From NCBI GenBank assembly GCA_026315105.1, contig CM048744.1, positions 351,727,168 to 351,791,167 of the forward strand: a DNA stretch of 64,000 nt, read 5' to 3'. The position numbers and the translations under genes are program-made. Positions 22,246-33,115 of this stretch are shown here, in pieces. Each line of letters starts with the position of its first letter. Position 1 is the first letter of the stretch. A model generated the notes under the pieces. It ran no database searches. It was not told where the DNA came from and worked only from the letters and a program-made list of their open reading frames with translations. The DNA is from Locusta migratoria. Taxonomy: Eukaryota > Arthropoda > Insecta > Orthoptera > Acrididae.

Positions 22246-23781
22246 TTAGTAAAAGACGTCGTCTTCATCTTGTGGCAGTTCGTCTACCATATCGACATCC
22301 TTGCCATCCTCGTTGCCTTCAGACCAGTCCACTTCTGCCTGTGTAGTGCTCCGTCTAAGCAATGAATCATCTTCGTTTGGTGATAGGGGCTGCATACTGT
22401 CGGAAGGCAGTTGTCTGTTAAGTTCTTGAGGGCGCACGGAAGCATTCCTTGTTGTAGATTTTTCTTTTTTCTTGTCACGTTCCTGAATGGCACATAATTT
22501 TTCCTTCAAAATAGGTGCAACCTTTTCAGCATTTTCATGAGCCACCCGACGTTTTTTGTTTCTCTTCCTTTTTGGGGAGCCCTCTGGAGACAAATTGGGC
22601 GATATCTCAGTGGAATCAGCGGAAGATTTCTCAGAAGGTTTACAGTCTTGCTTCCCCTCCATATGTCTGTTCTCAACCTCCTGCTGAGTTCCAATGTTCG
22701 CAGTGTCTAGACTTTTCCTTTTATCAGTTTTATGTGCACTAAGTTGTGTGTCCCCAGGAGAAATTTCAACCTCTGCTGTTTGCATTTTGTTCATAGTTAG
22801 ATCGTCATTGACACTGGTGGGACAGTCCGGGTGCACTTCAGTTTCCATAGGTATTTGGTCGGAAATTCGATCCCCTTCCTGTTGTGAAACTAGGGAGACC
22901 GGTGCAATTTCGGATGGTTTGGTAGCCTGCGTTTTCGCCTGTACGGTGGGTGGATTGTCGGGCTCATCAGATGTTACTGTCGGCGTATCAGTTGCGTGGC
23001 TCTCGTCTGCTGCACTGACGTCATCGGTGCCTCGCTGCTCCGCGTTGTTTCCGGGTGCCGGCAGGGCTTCGGCGAGTTGCGACTGCTCAGTTGTTGTCGC
23101 CTCGGCGGGGCCGCTGGGGTAGACGGCGGCCGCATACGTCAGCCTGAGGCTGACCGCCTGGCCCGGGGCCGCAGGCTCCGCGCGCGGCAGCTGCGCCGGC
23201 CGCCTCTTGCTGCACTCGCTCCTCACGTGGTCGGTGGAGTTACACAAGGCGCAAGTCTTAGGCTGACCGTCATACATGACAATGCCACGGTATCCGCATA
23301 CGTTTATATATGAAGGGATATGCCTCTGTAATTCGATCTTGATTTGTCGAACACCGTTAAGTACGGGAAACATATACTCCTCGGACCATTTCTCGGCTAT
23401 ATTAGATATGATTCTGCCATATGGCCTCAGAACTTTGTTTATTTCTTCAGCCGGGACCTCAAATGGCAGCTCAAAGACACGAACAGTTCGAATTCCTAGT
23501 CCGGCATGTGACACTAAAACTTCGCTAACTGAACCGTCGGAATGGTTAAATTTAGCGATACCGCCACATTTGTCAACAATTGAACAACATAATTCTGGGT
23601 TTATTAACTTCAAATATACAGAATTTGTCACAAATGATAAGTGAACACCCTCTACTTCGGTACCGGTCATCTGAAATTTTTCCATGAACCACCGCCTGAT
23701 TTCAAAAGCCTTTGGTCTAACAAAATTTCTATCGAAAGTAAATTTTATCGTATCTTTCCTCAGAACATTTATCGTACTCAT
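22246..23781 (-). CDS. LINE ORF1: zinc-knuckle nucleic-acid-binding protein
   Basis: 511 codons from ATG at 23781 to TAA at 22246, fully open. Residues 98-125 (RTVRVFELPFEVPAEEINKV) resemble the RRM-like core of LINE ORF1 proteins. A CCHC knuckle CALCNSTDHVRSEC lies at residues 177-190. Residues 200-511 are acidic/Ser/Thr-rich and low in order, with a basic stretch GSPKRKRNKKRR that could act as a nuclear localisation signal. Such ORF1 proteins coat the element RNA in the ribonucleoprotein needed for retrotransposition. ORF2 starts 125 bp after its stop in the same phase class, so ORF2 translation would need reinitiation or a downstream entry mechanism. Confidence 0.88.
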   Translation of the reverse strand: MSTINVLRKDTIKFTFDRNFVRPKAFEIRRWFMEKFQMTGTEVEGVHLSFVTNSVYLKLINPELCCSIVDKCGGIAKFNHSDGSVSEVLVSHAGLGIRTVRVFELPFEVPAEEINKVLRPYGRIISNIAEKWSEEYMFPVLNGVRQIKIELQRHIPSYINVCGYRGIVMYDGQPKTCALCNSTDHVRSECSKRRPAQLPRAEPAAPGQAVSLRLTYAAAVYPSGPAEATTTEQSQLAEALPAPGNNAEQRGTDDVSAADESHATDTPTVTSDEPDNPPTVQAKTQATKPSEIAPVSLVSQQEGDRISDQIPMETEVHPDCPTSVNDDLTMNKMQTAEVEISPGDTQLSAHKTDKRKSLDTANIGTQQEVENRHMEGKQDCKPSEKSSADSTEISPNLSPEGSPKRKRNKKRRVAHENAEKVAPILKEKLCAIQERDKKKEKSTTRNASVRPQELNRQLPSDSMQPLSPNEDDSLLRRSTTQAEVDWSEGNEDGKDVDMVDELPQDEDDVFY

Positions 23782-23927
23782 TCTGTCTTACTATAGTTGG
23801 AAACCATAGCTACAAATGAAGAGAGCAGTTCAAAACGAACCTTACTCGCAGCGACACAGCCGTTGTTTACGTCCGGACGCCGAGCAGCCGCCACACGTCC
23901 GTCCAGCACCGCAGCTGTCACTCGAAT

Positions 23928-24279
23928 GTTCCACCCGTGCACCGCTACATGCATCTCCCAGCGCATGATCATTTATATCGCCGTTCTCGACTTCGTAGTT
24001 CCACCCGAGCACCGCTAGATGCCTCTCCCGGCGCATCATCCTCTATATCGGCCTTCATATGAAAACATCCATTACCTTTAACCACTCTTAATCGCTGCGA
24101 AAATGAAGCATTTGAAAGGCACAAGAAAGTGAATGTTCAAATGTTTGTAAATCTATCGGAAACTACTTAAAACTAGGTAAACTAACCTAAGGATAACACA
24201 CACACCCATGCCCCAGGAAGGACTCGAACCTCCACGGCGAGCAACCGCGCGCTCCGCAGCGAGACGCTTTAGACCGCTT
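23928..24279 (+). repeat. Right copy of ~350-bp direct duplication flanking the LINE
   Basis: See the left copy at 17872-18223. This copy retains the complete downstream context, including the full SINE B, and so shows the uninterrupted order of the target. Confidence 0.9.
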
Positions 24280-24296
24280 GGCTACTCCACCGCGGC
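24133..24296 (-). repeat. SINE family B, complete, target of the LINE
   Basis: Complete copy with head GGCCGCGGTGGAGTAGCC on the minus strand and ACATTTGAACATT tail. It is flanked by a perfect 11-bp duplication CAAGAAAGTGA (24122-24132, 24297-24307). It was in place before the LINE inserted. Confidence 0.93.
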
Positions 24297-24307
24297 CAAG
24301 AAAGTGA

Positions 24308-25145
24308 GTTGGGAGCACTCCATGTTTCGTTATTCACTTATTTTAATACGTTCTTTTAACACTGCAGATGCGCTGCGTTACAGCGTCTTTGGTCGAGGCG
24401 AATAGCCAATCAGTGAGCTGATTGTTGGGGAATGTAGAACTTGATTCAAACTGTAGATGGGAAAATTTCTACTTCCTTTTGCCACTTTTAATGACTAAAT
24501 CCACACATATTTATATTCGTGAAATCTACGAAAAACACTCTTTCCAATTATGTACATTTCATTGGCCTTCTTGTAGGAATAAATTAGTAGTCTGTACCAC
24601 AATTTTCGTGTTAGCGTATTTATATAATGATTATTTTACTGGTTTCGATGAGTAGGCCTACTTCCACCTGTCAAAGTATTAGACATCTTATCTGAACGCC
24701 CTGTGTGTGAATGTAACAGTGCGTAACATAATGAACGTCAAGTTTGTTGAGCTTGAGAGACAAGAGGCATCAATAAATACCACCCATTAGAAACATGTTA
24801 GATGTATGCTCTTTACCGCAAGGCAAACAGCTAAGGAATTCCAGGAAGTGCCATCGTTATACATCGCCCACCACCTAGGGACCTAGCGCAGCTACTGCAG
24901 CAAATGGGGCGTATCTCAGAAGCCGCAAGGTCGGTGGCGTTCAGAAATAGCTGCCAGTGGTGACGGATTTGAACATCGACGACGACGACTCAGAGTGCAC
25001 CGTCGCTTTGCTGCTACCAGGGCCGTAGGCGCGTCTCGCTGAGGAAGCGACAGTTTTCTAAACAAATCTTCCGGCCCTTGTAACAGTGCTTTGTCAGAAT
25101 AGTGTATATCAGTCTGATAACATCAATTTACAACCGTGGCCGTTA
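24308..25145. other. Unassigned stretch
   Basis: No gene or known repeat is recognised. 24860-25040 is GC-richer (CGACGACGACGACTC) without a sustained frame. Confidence 0.4.
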
Positions 25146-26018
25146 TCTTCTAGTCTAATATATAAAGCAGAGTGTCCGTATGTTTGTACGTATTGCGTAC
25201 AAATCTACAGTTTTGTTCCAATCGTTATGAAATTTTGTACACGTAATCTTCAATCCATGAGAACGGTCGCCGTAAATGTAAGAAACGCGTTCGATATATA
25301 GTTCACGAGATATGACGTCATAAACAATGAGACGCGCGAAAAACTGCTGCATTTTGCGACAATGCTGCTCATTTTCTCCTAAACCATTGGATCCATTTCA
25401 AGCAAATTTGGTACACACATTCCTTATCGTGAGGTAATAATTGCTGCATGGTTAAGAATCACATACGGTACATGGTTCAAAAGATATAACGTCATAACCA
25501 ATAGAAATCGCAAAAAATGCCATATAATGCGGCGAGACTTTCCAAATACACTGTATGAGAATGACAGTACTTAGCGACTTGCAACTACTTTAAACATTAT
25601 TTCAAACCTTTCTTAAAGTTTTTCTCGCTGGCAACCATAGAAAAATGATGAAAGGAAAAAAGTTTCTCGCTTACTACTTTTCCGCTGTTTATGGAGTAAA
25701 ACTACGGCTCTCGTTTGACGTTACAATTTATAATTTGAAGACTACAAATTGTAGTGACAGGAAATTTTACTGACAGCATACACCCATATAGTTGAATGTA
25801 CCTTCTAAATTGTTATCACAGTATGAGATGTAGTTTATGAGATATGAGCATATAAATAGTACTGTCATTAAAAACCGCCCCAGCAAGCATCAAGTTTTAA
25901 TCTATTACTTCTTTACTGCTAATTGTATTCCCAAGAGATTTTATAGACATAGAGCCCTGAAAAATGGCGGGAATAAATAAATAAATAAATATCCGGGCAA
26001 CGCCGGGTTTTCAGCTAC
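25146..26018 (+). mobile_element. Helitron-like element, second sequence family
   Basis: Starts around TCTTCTAGTCTAATATATAA and ends with a CCGGGCAACGCCGGGT hairpin followed by TTTCAGCTAC. The 3' end is a close relative of the 3' end at 42844 (minus strand), which ends in CTAG, so the terminal C here is probably a substitution. The interior differs from copies 1-3. No helicase coding is present. Confidence 0.6.
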
Positions 26019-26238
26019 TACTGATATAATATGATGACGGGATCACATACCTGCCAAAATTTGGTGGAAGATCTGTATATTCGTTTCGTAAAGTTATTTA
26101 TCTGCTACTGTAGCTTGAATGGTCACCGCGGCTGACCGACATCGGACAGGGTTGACAACATTTAAACGCAAAAAAAAAAAAATCATATCAGTCAGACAAA
26201 ATGATAGATTTTGACTTAGAATTACTGTACATCGTATA

Positions 26239-26541
26239 AGGTAAAAGGTAAAGCAGTCATCAATCCGAAGATGCTTTACTAGGCATGGTCCTGTTTGGAG
26301 GTGGTATGCCGTTGCCTTCCTCCGACCTTCGAACTGACTTACCCAGCCAGTTATAGGGGGACCTACAGTTTAACGTGGGTTCCGAACCACGGTGCTATTC
26401 GGTGTATTTCACATGAGCAATACTGCCAGAGGTGAAAGAAGTGGAAAGTGACAGATAAAAATCGTAGGTCCTGGCGGGGGTCGAACCCGCGACATTTGGA
26501 TTTGCAGTCTGGCACTCTGCAACTGTGCAACCGAGGCGCAC
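26239..26541 (-). repeat. SINE family C (tRNA-Cys-like head)
   Basis: Minus-strand head contains CGGTTGCACAGTTGCAGAGT (A box region), GACTGCAAATCC (GCA anticodon context) and CGCGGGTTCGACCCCCGC (B box). It is flanked by a perfect 12-bp duplication GTACATCGTATA (26227-26238, 26542-26553). The body recurs at 63777-64000 and, diverged, at 46396-48060. Confidence 0.85.
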
Positions 26542-26579
26542 GTACATCGTATATAAAATATTAAAGCAATATTTAAAAT

Positions 26580-27258
26580 TGTTGTTGTTGTGGTCTTCAG
26601 TCCGCAGATTGGTATGATGGAGCTCTCCACGCTACCCTGTCCTGCGCAAGTCTTTTCATCTGAGAATATGTTCGGCAACCTACATCCTTTTGAATCTGCT
26701 TACGACATTCGCCCCTCGGTCTCCCTCTACGATTTTTACTCCACACGCTTCGTTCTAATGCTAAGTTGACAATTCCTTGATGTCTCAGTATATGTCCAAC
26801 CAATCTATCCCTTCTCTTAGTCAGGATATGCCAGAAACTCCTTTTCTCCCCGATTCGGTTAAGCACCTCCTCATTAGTTACGTGATCTACCTATCTAATT
26901 TTCATCATTCGTCTGTAGCACCACATTTCAAAAGCTTCTATCATCTTTTTATCTGAACTCCTTATCGTCCACGTTTCACTCCCATACAATGCTACACTCT
27001 AGACAAATGCTTTCAGAAAGGACTTTCTAACATTTAAATTAATATTGGATGTTAACAAGTTTCACTTCTTTAGAACGCTTTTCTTCCCATTGCCATTCTG
27101 CATTTTATATCTTCTTTACTTCGGCCATTAGAAGTTATTTTGCTACCCAAATAACGAAATTCATCTACTACTTTTATTGTCTCATTACCTAATCTAATTC
27201 CTTCAGCATCGCATGATTTTCTGACATTGCATTCCATTACCATCGTTTTATTCTTGCT

Positions 27259-27260
<2 letters not shown>
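26580..27260 (-). mobile_element. RTE LINE, 5'-truncated copy
   Basis: It shares the 3' half of the RTE at 2089-8325 and ends in the same (CAA)n tail. The frame 26866-26597 reads NRIGEKRSFWHILTKRRDRL and KNRRGRPRGECRKQI. It is continuous across the position where the other copy carries the 2.95-kb insertion (CCACATTTCAAAAGC at 26921-26935), giving a ready-made empty site. Truncated upstream at about 27260 beside a (TAA)n run. Confidence 0.9.
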
Positions 27261-27291
<31 letters not shown>

Positions 27292-27626
27292 GAGAATAAG
27301 AAGAAATCTTACACTTGAGATAATAATTGCGGCCTACAGGCATCTGTAGTGGTAGTAACACTACTGGCAATAATAGTAGTAGTAGTCCTTATTGTGGTAG
27401 CATAATTTTGACTACAGTGAATAGATTGGTGATTTCCAAGAATGATTGCGTATCGAATGCATTGCCCCCGACCGAAATGTATCGACCCACGCTACTTTGT
27501 TGGCTCAAATTATTGTAACTGTTGCAGCTACAGTTAATTATAAATGTAAGTACTAACTTTAGTTACTTCATTCGGCAGTCATATATTCTTCATTCAGTGC
27601 ACGTACGCGATTACACAGGTCAGATC
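27261..27626. other. (TAA)n and unassigned stretch
   Basis: A TAA trinucleotide run at about 27260-27290 sits at the truncation point of the RTE copy. The rest up to the LTR shows no recognised feature. Confidence 0.6.
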
Positions 27627-28109
27627 TTTTGTGTCCCAGCCTCGTCGCCGTTTTTGTGTCTTGTTTCCGTCGTAGGTGTCGGTGGCCGAGTAGTAAGACC
27701 GACACAGGAATAAAGGATGCACGCTTGTGCAGGTAGGAGGTGACCAGCCAGTGGGACAGCAGAAACTAGAAACACTAAAGTGAATTAGAACGATATATAT
27801 ATTGCACAGAATTTATACAACACTTAACTTTTACATAGCTCAGTACTGCAGAATGCTGATACATAGTTGATCTAGAGGCCTGCCTACTGCCTGTCCGATA
27901 GCCAAGTCTTCACTGGTGCCTATCTGATTCCGAAGTGTTAACTGGTTCCTATCTCAGTCTCAAGTGAACGATGTCGTTCAGTGGTGGCCACGAGCGGAGT
28001 TGTAGCAGAGGGCGCTCGTGGCTGACGTCGTAAGAACGCCGCGCCGTGCGTGCATGGCGGCGCGCGGCGAAAGTAGGTGGCGCGCACTTTAGACTTGTGC
28101 GACACCACA
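27627..28109 (-). mobile_element. Solo LTR, copy 2
   Basis: 483 bp, homologous to 16562-17024 throughout (for example GTGAACGATGTCGTTCAGTG and CGTGCGTGCATGGCGGCGCG in both). Flanks AGATC / AGAAC (27622-27626, 28110-28114) are a 4-of-5 match duplication. Being in the same orientation as copy 1 but with separate flanks, it is a second solo LTR rather than the other end of one provirus. Confidence 0.7.
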
Positions 28110-28114
28110 AGAAC

Positions 28115-28690
28115 AATTAGGCGATCAGTTGAGATATCTAGTTTCTGAATTGTCATCAGCAGAATTAACTAAAATGTTTCGACATCTTTCTGTCGGTTCT
28201 ACTGAGTGCAGACAGCAACGTTACGACAACCGAGATAGGTCAAACGAGTTACACAAGCAGTTGGGTTCAGATAGTGAAGTGAGCAGGTAGTGCAATCAGT
28301 GGCGGACTAAGGGTGCTGGAGGTCCGGAGCGGCGGCAAAACAAACTTAGGCCCCCCGTCCACTGGGAAACATATGTATTACTATAAAAGAGAATTGGAAG
28401 CCCCCCCCCCCCTCCAGGACGAGAGACATGGGACAGTCTAAAAAAAATAGCTTTTGAGATTTGTAGGCCCCAGCAAAACGAGATGCCAAGCACGCTTCAA
28501 AAACAACTGTGACAACAGTTGCTGTTGTTGTTTCCCACTAAGAGAGAGAAGTCCACGAATCCAGTTTTGGTATCCCTACTTTTGGATATTATGCTCCGAT
28601 GTAGCGACCTGAAGATGGCATATGGAATGCCGAAACTGGTTGTGATAGAATAAATATTTTATATACATACGGCTGTTGGTACCTCAGTTC
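28115..28690. other. Unassigned, with LINE-tail-like motif
   Basis: 28610-28665 reads GACCTGAAGATGGCATATGG then AATGCCGAAACTGGTTGTGA and AATAAA, a short motif found in many arthropod repeats. A C14 run lies near 28400. No gene is recognised. Confidence 0.45.
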
Positions 28691-28849
28691 CTTCAGATTC
28701 TTGACCAGCCGCTGTCCCGTTTTTACCACCAATGATGGATTCAATAAGACTTCCTGTTACCAGAGTTGCAAAATAACAGCTCTCAAAATAGGCTGCAGTC
28801 ATCGAGCGCTCCACAAACAGCAAACGTTAACCAGAGTTGTGGCTTAGTG

Positions 28850-29389
28850 CACCTCAGACCCTAAGGCCTGGTATGGGACCAGTGTGTCTTACAAGAACAC
28901 ACGCCAAGGTCTAACTCGTGCGTCAACATGACCATGGCTTGGGAGCAGGTAGAGTCTGCTTTCATCGCAGAAGACCACAGCCCACCATTCCATCTTCCAA
29001 GTGATCCTCTGACGGCACCAGTCCAATTGTGCACGTCCTTCCTGTGACGTAAGTGGAAAACGAGCTAGAAATGTGAATGCCCATAGTCCCACTGCTTTTA
29101 ACCGATTGGCAACGGTTCGTGTTCAAACTTGTGGATTCATCGACCGTCTTACCTGTGTTGTGGTAACTGTACGCTTTGCCACTTCTGCCCTTACAATACG
29201 ACCATCCTAGTAGGCGTCTGTGCTACGTGGGCGTGCAAACAGTCGTCTGTGGGTGTGAGAATGCTGGCGTCATCACTGCAACCAGCACCGTAGCACAACT
29301 GACACAGCAGCTACATTTTGTGTGGAAATTCTCCGAAAGGACCTTCCCGCCACTCGGCGGACCATAATTCGACCCCTTTAAAACTCGAT
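28850..29389 (-). pseudogene. Tc1-like transposase remnant
   Basis: The minus frame 29092-28889 reads GRAQLDWCRQRITWKMEWWA then VVFCDESRLYLLPSHGHVDA. This matches the RR..L.WC..H..W....W..V.FSDESRF stretch of Tc1-family transposases, including the second catalytic Asp (DES). Flanking DNA up to 29389 carries weaker upstream remnants. Tc1 transposases cut and paste at TA sites. Element ends were not found. The copy is further split by a LINE at 29401-30406. Confidence 0.75.
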
Positions 29390-29400
29390 TAGTTGGTTAT

Positions 29401-30406
29401 ATAGATTTCTTTACTTGTTTCGGTATCAATACTGTCCTCTCCCGGAGATCCGAATGGAGGACTGTTTTACCTCCGAATACTTTTGTATTGAGTTGCATCT
29501 TGAACATCTTCTGTAGACCATTTAGCGTTATCCAGGGTGCACCTGCTGGCTAAACCAGACGGAGGCGGTCTACATTACACCCCAGAAGGAAAAGAAGGAA
29601 ATGTTGGTGTAGGAATATACACCAAAATTTCTGTTTTTATCAAAGTTTAGGATCACACCACTTTGATTTTGAAGGTGAAGTTGAAGCCATCAAAAGTGCA
29701 GTAAATCAGCTAAATGGCTATTTGCACACATTTGATAAAGCAGTCATATTCTGTGATTCCAAAGTAGCAATATCAGCAATTGCTAACTTAAGAGAACAAA
29801 AGATTGCTAAAGTAAAAGATATCCAAGAAATAAGTACCTACAGCAACACAACAAGAAAATTGCAATTCAGTGGATACCATCTCACTGTGGCATGGATGGT
29901 AATGAGAAAGCTGATTTCCTAGCCAAAAAGGGCACAAAAATTAAATTTGAAAAACTACCCTGTCATATTTTGCAGTAAAACGCATTATTAACAATATGTT
30001 TAAAGAAGAATTGAAAAAAAAAAACACCTCATGTGAGGGGAAGATCTGGGAAACCCTCTTGGACAACCAACTGATACCAGATCGAGCAAGAAGAGAGGCA
30101 GTAGCGACATTCGGCCTGACTACTATACGTGAATGTTTGGTCGCCCACCTGCACAAGATCTCCATCCTGCCTCCAGAATGTGTTCTAAGTCACAAGCCGT
30201 CTCTAATGACCAAGCTGTCGACGGGACGTTAAACCCTATGCATCATTCTGCCTTCTGTGTCACAAGAGTGGTACAATAATGAACAGTGATCTTTTAAAAG
30301 AGTGTTCAGAATTGTACAATTGTAATTTAGACTTAACAGAATTGTTTTGGGAAGCACGAAGGCGAATGACGTTAAGTCAAGTGACGGAACATTAAAATAA
30401 TAATAA
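29401..30406 (+). mobile_element. LINE 3' piece with RNase H domain, inserted in the Tc1 relic
   Basis: It is flanked by a perfect 11-bp duplication TAGTTGGTTAT (29390-29400, 30407-30417) and ends in (AAT)n. Frames read EVEAIKSAVNQL, FCDSKVAISAIANL and, after a frameshift near 29840, IQWIPSHCGMDGNEKADFLA. These contain the E, D and D/H-type positions of an RNase H domain as found in I/R1/Outcast-type LINEs. The first ~130 bp (29430-29485, GGAGATCCGAATGGAGGACT) match the 5' part of the RTE LINE at about 7950 in the same plus-strand sense, i.e. RTE in reverse. The insertion is therefore chimeric. Confidence 0.78.
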
Positions 30407-30417
30407 TAGTTGGTTAT

Positions 30418-32177
30418 GTAAGTGCGTATCCACAGCATGGCGCCAGATTGCTTCACACGTTGATACCACACTGAGCCTTATGTCTGTAAATTAAAGGGCA
30501 CACACAGATGGCGCTCCAGCAACTAAGGCTCTACGCTGTCTGTTCGCGTACCACACTGAAATCATATCGGTACACGAAATATCCCGCAGGTGAAATCTGC
30601 AGTTGTCGTATGAAACTCGTCTTCGTTTCTTCAGATGTATTACTCCGTGCTCACTTCCAAAGGTTGTCAGCTGTTGGTCGCACTGAATTCTGAAAGTTCA
30701 CGAGAACTCGGGCGTCCGATCCTTTAATGTCGCCAGTGCACTCGTGCTCTCCCGGTAATCCACTTTTAGTCTGGGGCAACGTCCCAGAGATGAATTAAAT
30801 TGGTCCCAATCCCCCGGCTCCGACCAAGGTTTTCGGGAGGTTTCCCTTCGTTATAAGGCGCATGCTGGAACTGGTAAGCCCCTCCCACTTATTCCCAATT
30901 GGGATCCCCCTTTGCCCCACTATCAGCTTGTCTGATAATTGGCTGAATAGAACCGCGACTCTTTATGGGCCGGATCTCAAACAGCCCGCTCCACGCCTCG
31001 GAGTGGAGAATGAAAAGAATAAGTTGTTGTTTTCAGATGTAATATTCATAGAAGGTGCGACTGTCACATAGTAAAATAGAGCTGTGAGACCAACTAATAA
31101 ATGCGTATGCGTATGTATCCGTTGCTAAAAGAAATAAAAAATCAGTACTCGTTACAAAGGTATCGTTACTCTCGTTGCCAATGGCACCCAGAAATACGGC
31201 CGCTACACTGTCTTTGAAACCGAAAAAAATTTAACTGTGACCGTTAATACTACTTCAACATCTAATTTTGCCACCTAGATACCGTATACCTGTGTTCGAG
31301 GCAATTACAGTACTGAGGCAAGGATCTGTACAGTCAATTTCCCTCGTGACTACAATACACTTGTCACACAAATTGATCAAAATTAGCGAAATCCACCCGC
31401 GACCTCCATTTTAAGCACTGTTCCCGCTCTTAACCTAGAGGTTTGGGATGTCAGAATCAATCAGAATAATTAGTGACGAATGTCGGTGTGACCTATCATA
31501 GTAGTAGCACTACATTTCCGAGCAGTGGGACTGTTGTACTGTATTGTGTGACATTAACATTTAAGATAATACCATCATGAATGAAAATGTGTAGATGATA
31601 ACTTTTGAGTAATTTCTTTACAAAAGTTTGTTATAGCACACAAAATCAATAATAAATAATTAACCATTAAACTGAAACCTTTACAGTTTAAAAATACAAT
31701 GAAACGTATGTTTGCGTTAAAAGTGGGCGTCAGATCATCGAGGATTAACCTGCAAACACGGGCCAAGAAGTATAAGCCAAAATATTTGAAAACAATAGTA
31801 ACCTTCCAAAATCGTAGAGCTACGTAGTATGCACTTAAAATTCGTCACGGATGTCTATATAAATTCCTCAGCACATAATAAATAGTATCACAGAATATAT
31901 GTAGGTCTATTCTCCGTATTGGTTTTCGTTGCAGAGTTCGTAGCGATATGGTAGATGTGAGTAACGAAATGTATTCATGAATAACGATTCAGTATTTCGA
32001 GTCAGCCTAAGTATTCGTTACTCAGTACCGAATACATACGGTTTGCGACAGCTCTAGACACAAATATCGATTTTGTATACGGTAATAACAACTATAACGA
32101 CAAAAGATGGATTTTGTTTATAGCGCTGGCAACAACATAGACCACACAGGAAAAGCGTTCCGATGTAATGTAATTTT
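30418..32177. other. Unassigned stretch
   Basis: 30418-30480 probably continues the interrupted Tc1 element. 30790-30870 (CCCAATCCCCCGGCTCCGAC, GGTTTTCGGGAGGTTTCCC) resembles a dispersed arthropod repeat. The remainder shows no gene. Confidence 0.4.
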
Positions 32178-32188
32178 ACTTACCTTAG

Positions 32189-32390
32189 CCGCTGTGGAGT
32201 AGCCGAGTGGTCTAAGGCGCCTCGCTGCGGAGCGCGCGGTTGCTCGCCGTCGGAGGTTCGAGTCCTTCCTGGGCCATGGTTGTGTGTGTTGTCCTTAGGT
32301 TATTTTACTTAGTTTAAGTAGTTTGTAAGCTACGGACTGATGACCACGCAGTTTGGTCCGATAGATTTGTAAACATTTGGACATTTTTGA
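32189..32390 (+). repeat. SINE family B, complete
   Basis: Intact head and tail. Perfect 11-bp duplication ACTTACCTTAG at 32178-32188 and 32391-32401. Confidence 0.94.
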
Positions 32391-32651
32391 ACTTACCTTA
32401 GTCGTCATCGACATTTCGTGTTGCCTCGTGTCTGCTTGATTGTGCACGGTTGAGATGTTATCGCTGGTCGAGAGAAAGTACCTCTTCTTCAGTCAGTATC
32501 GTACAGTGTAATATGGTACATTGTACAGAAGTTCCAAAGCGTTTCAAAGAGGAAGATTGCCCTTCGGTTTCTTCTCTGAGGCATCCCACAAACAACGAGA
32601 CGACACATTGAAATAAGTCAAGCGGGTAGAAAAGCAACTGAAAACGCTCAG

Positions 32652-32851
32652 CCGGCCGCGGTGGCCGAGGGGACTGAGGCGCTTCAGTCACGGTCTGCAC
32701 AGTCACTACGGTCGGGGGTTCGAATCCCCCCTCGGGCATGGATATTTGTGCCGTCCTTAGTTGTAGGTAGTTCATAAGTAGTTTGTAAGTTTAGGGACTG
32801 ATGACCCCGTAGTTAAGTCCCTTAAGCTTAAAAAACATTTGAACATTTTTT
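32652..32851 (+). repeat. SINE family A, complete
   Basis: Perfect 13-bp duplication TGAAAACGCTCAG (32639-32651, 32852-32864). The duplicated word lies inside LINE coding sequence, so the SINE is younger than the LINE. Confidence 0.95.
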
Positions 32852-33115
32852 TGAAAACGCTCAGCGGAGATAAGGCCGCTGGAGCTGATAGGATAGTAAT
32901 TAGATCTTACACGGAGCAGGCAAAGGAACTTGGCCCCCTTCCAGGAGCAGTGTACCGAAGGTCTCTGGAGGAGCGAAATGTTCCCAACAACCGGTAAAAA
33001 GCGCAGGCCATTCCCGTTTACAACAAGGGTCATTGATGACATGCGCAAAACTGTACGCTCATATCTCTGACATCCGTCAGTGGCAGAATTTTGAGACAAA
33101 TTTTATGTTCGAATA

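Larger units (their letters stand above)
18224..23927 (-). mobile_element. Two-ORF non-LTR retrotransposon, nearly full length
   Basis: Minus-strand order: 146-bp 5' leader (23927-23782), ORF1 (23781-22246), 125-bp spacer, ORF2 (22120-18710), 3' UTR with TCTCCTTCCTCCCC complement, and a ~26-base poly(A) tail (T-run 18224-18249). It is bounded on both sides by the ~350-bp duplication. Both ORFs are intact except for one in-frame TGA in ORF2. The architecture (CCHC ORF1, APE endonuclease, RT, C-terminal CCHC-like knuckle) suits Jockey/I/L1-Tx1-type groups; I cannot fix the clade by eye. Flank identity above 99% indicates a recent insertion. Confidence 0.92.

Noticed and set aside
19731..23644. 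Plus-strand ORFs within the LINE region
   Set aside because: Shadows of the minus-strand ORF1 and ORF2.
16557..28114. A full-length LTR retrotransposon spanning 16.5-28.1 kb
   Set aside because: Both LTRs have their own flanking duplications, and the DNA between them is made of unrelated elements with no gag-pol.
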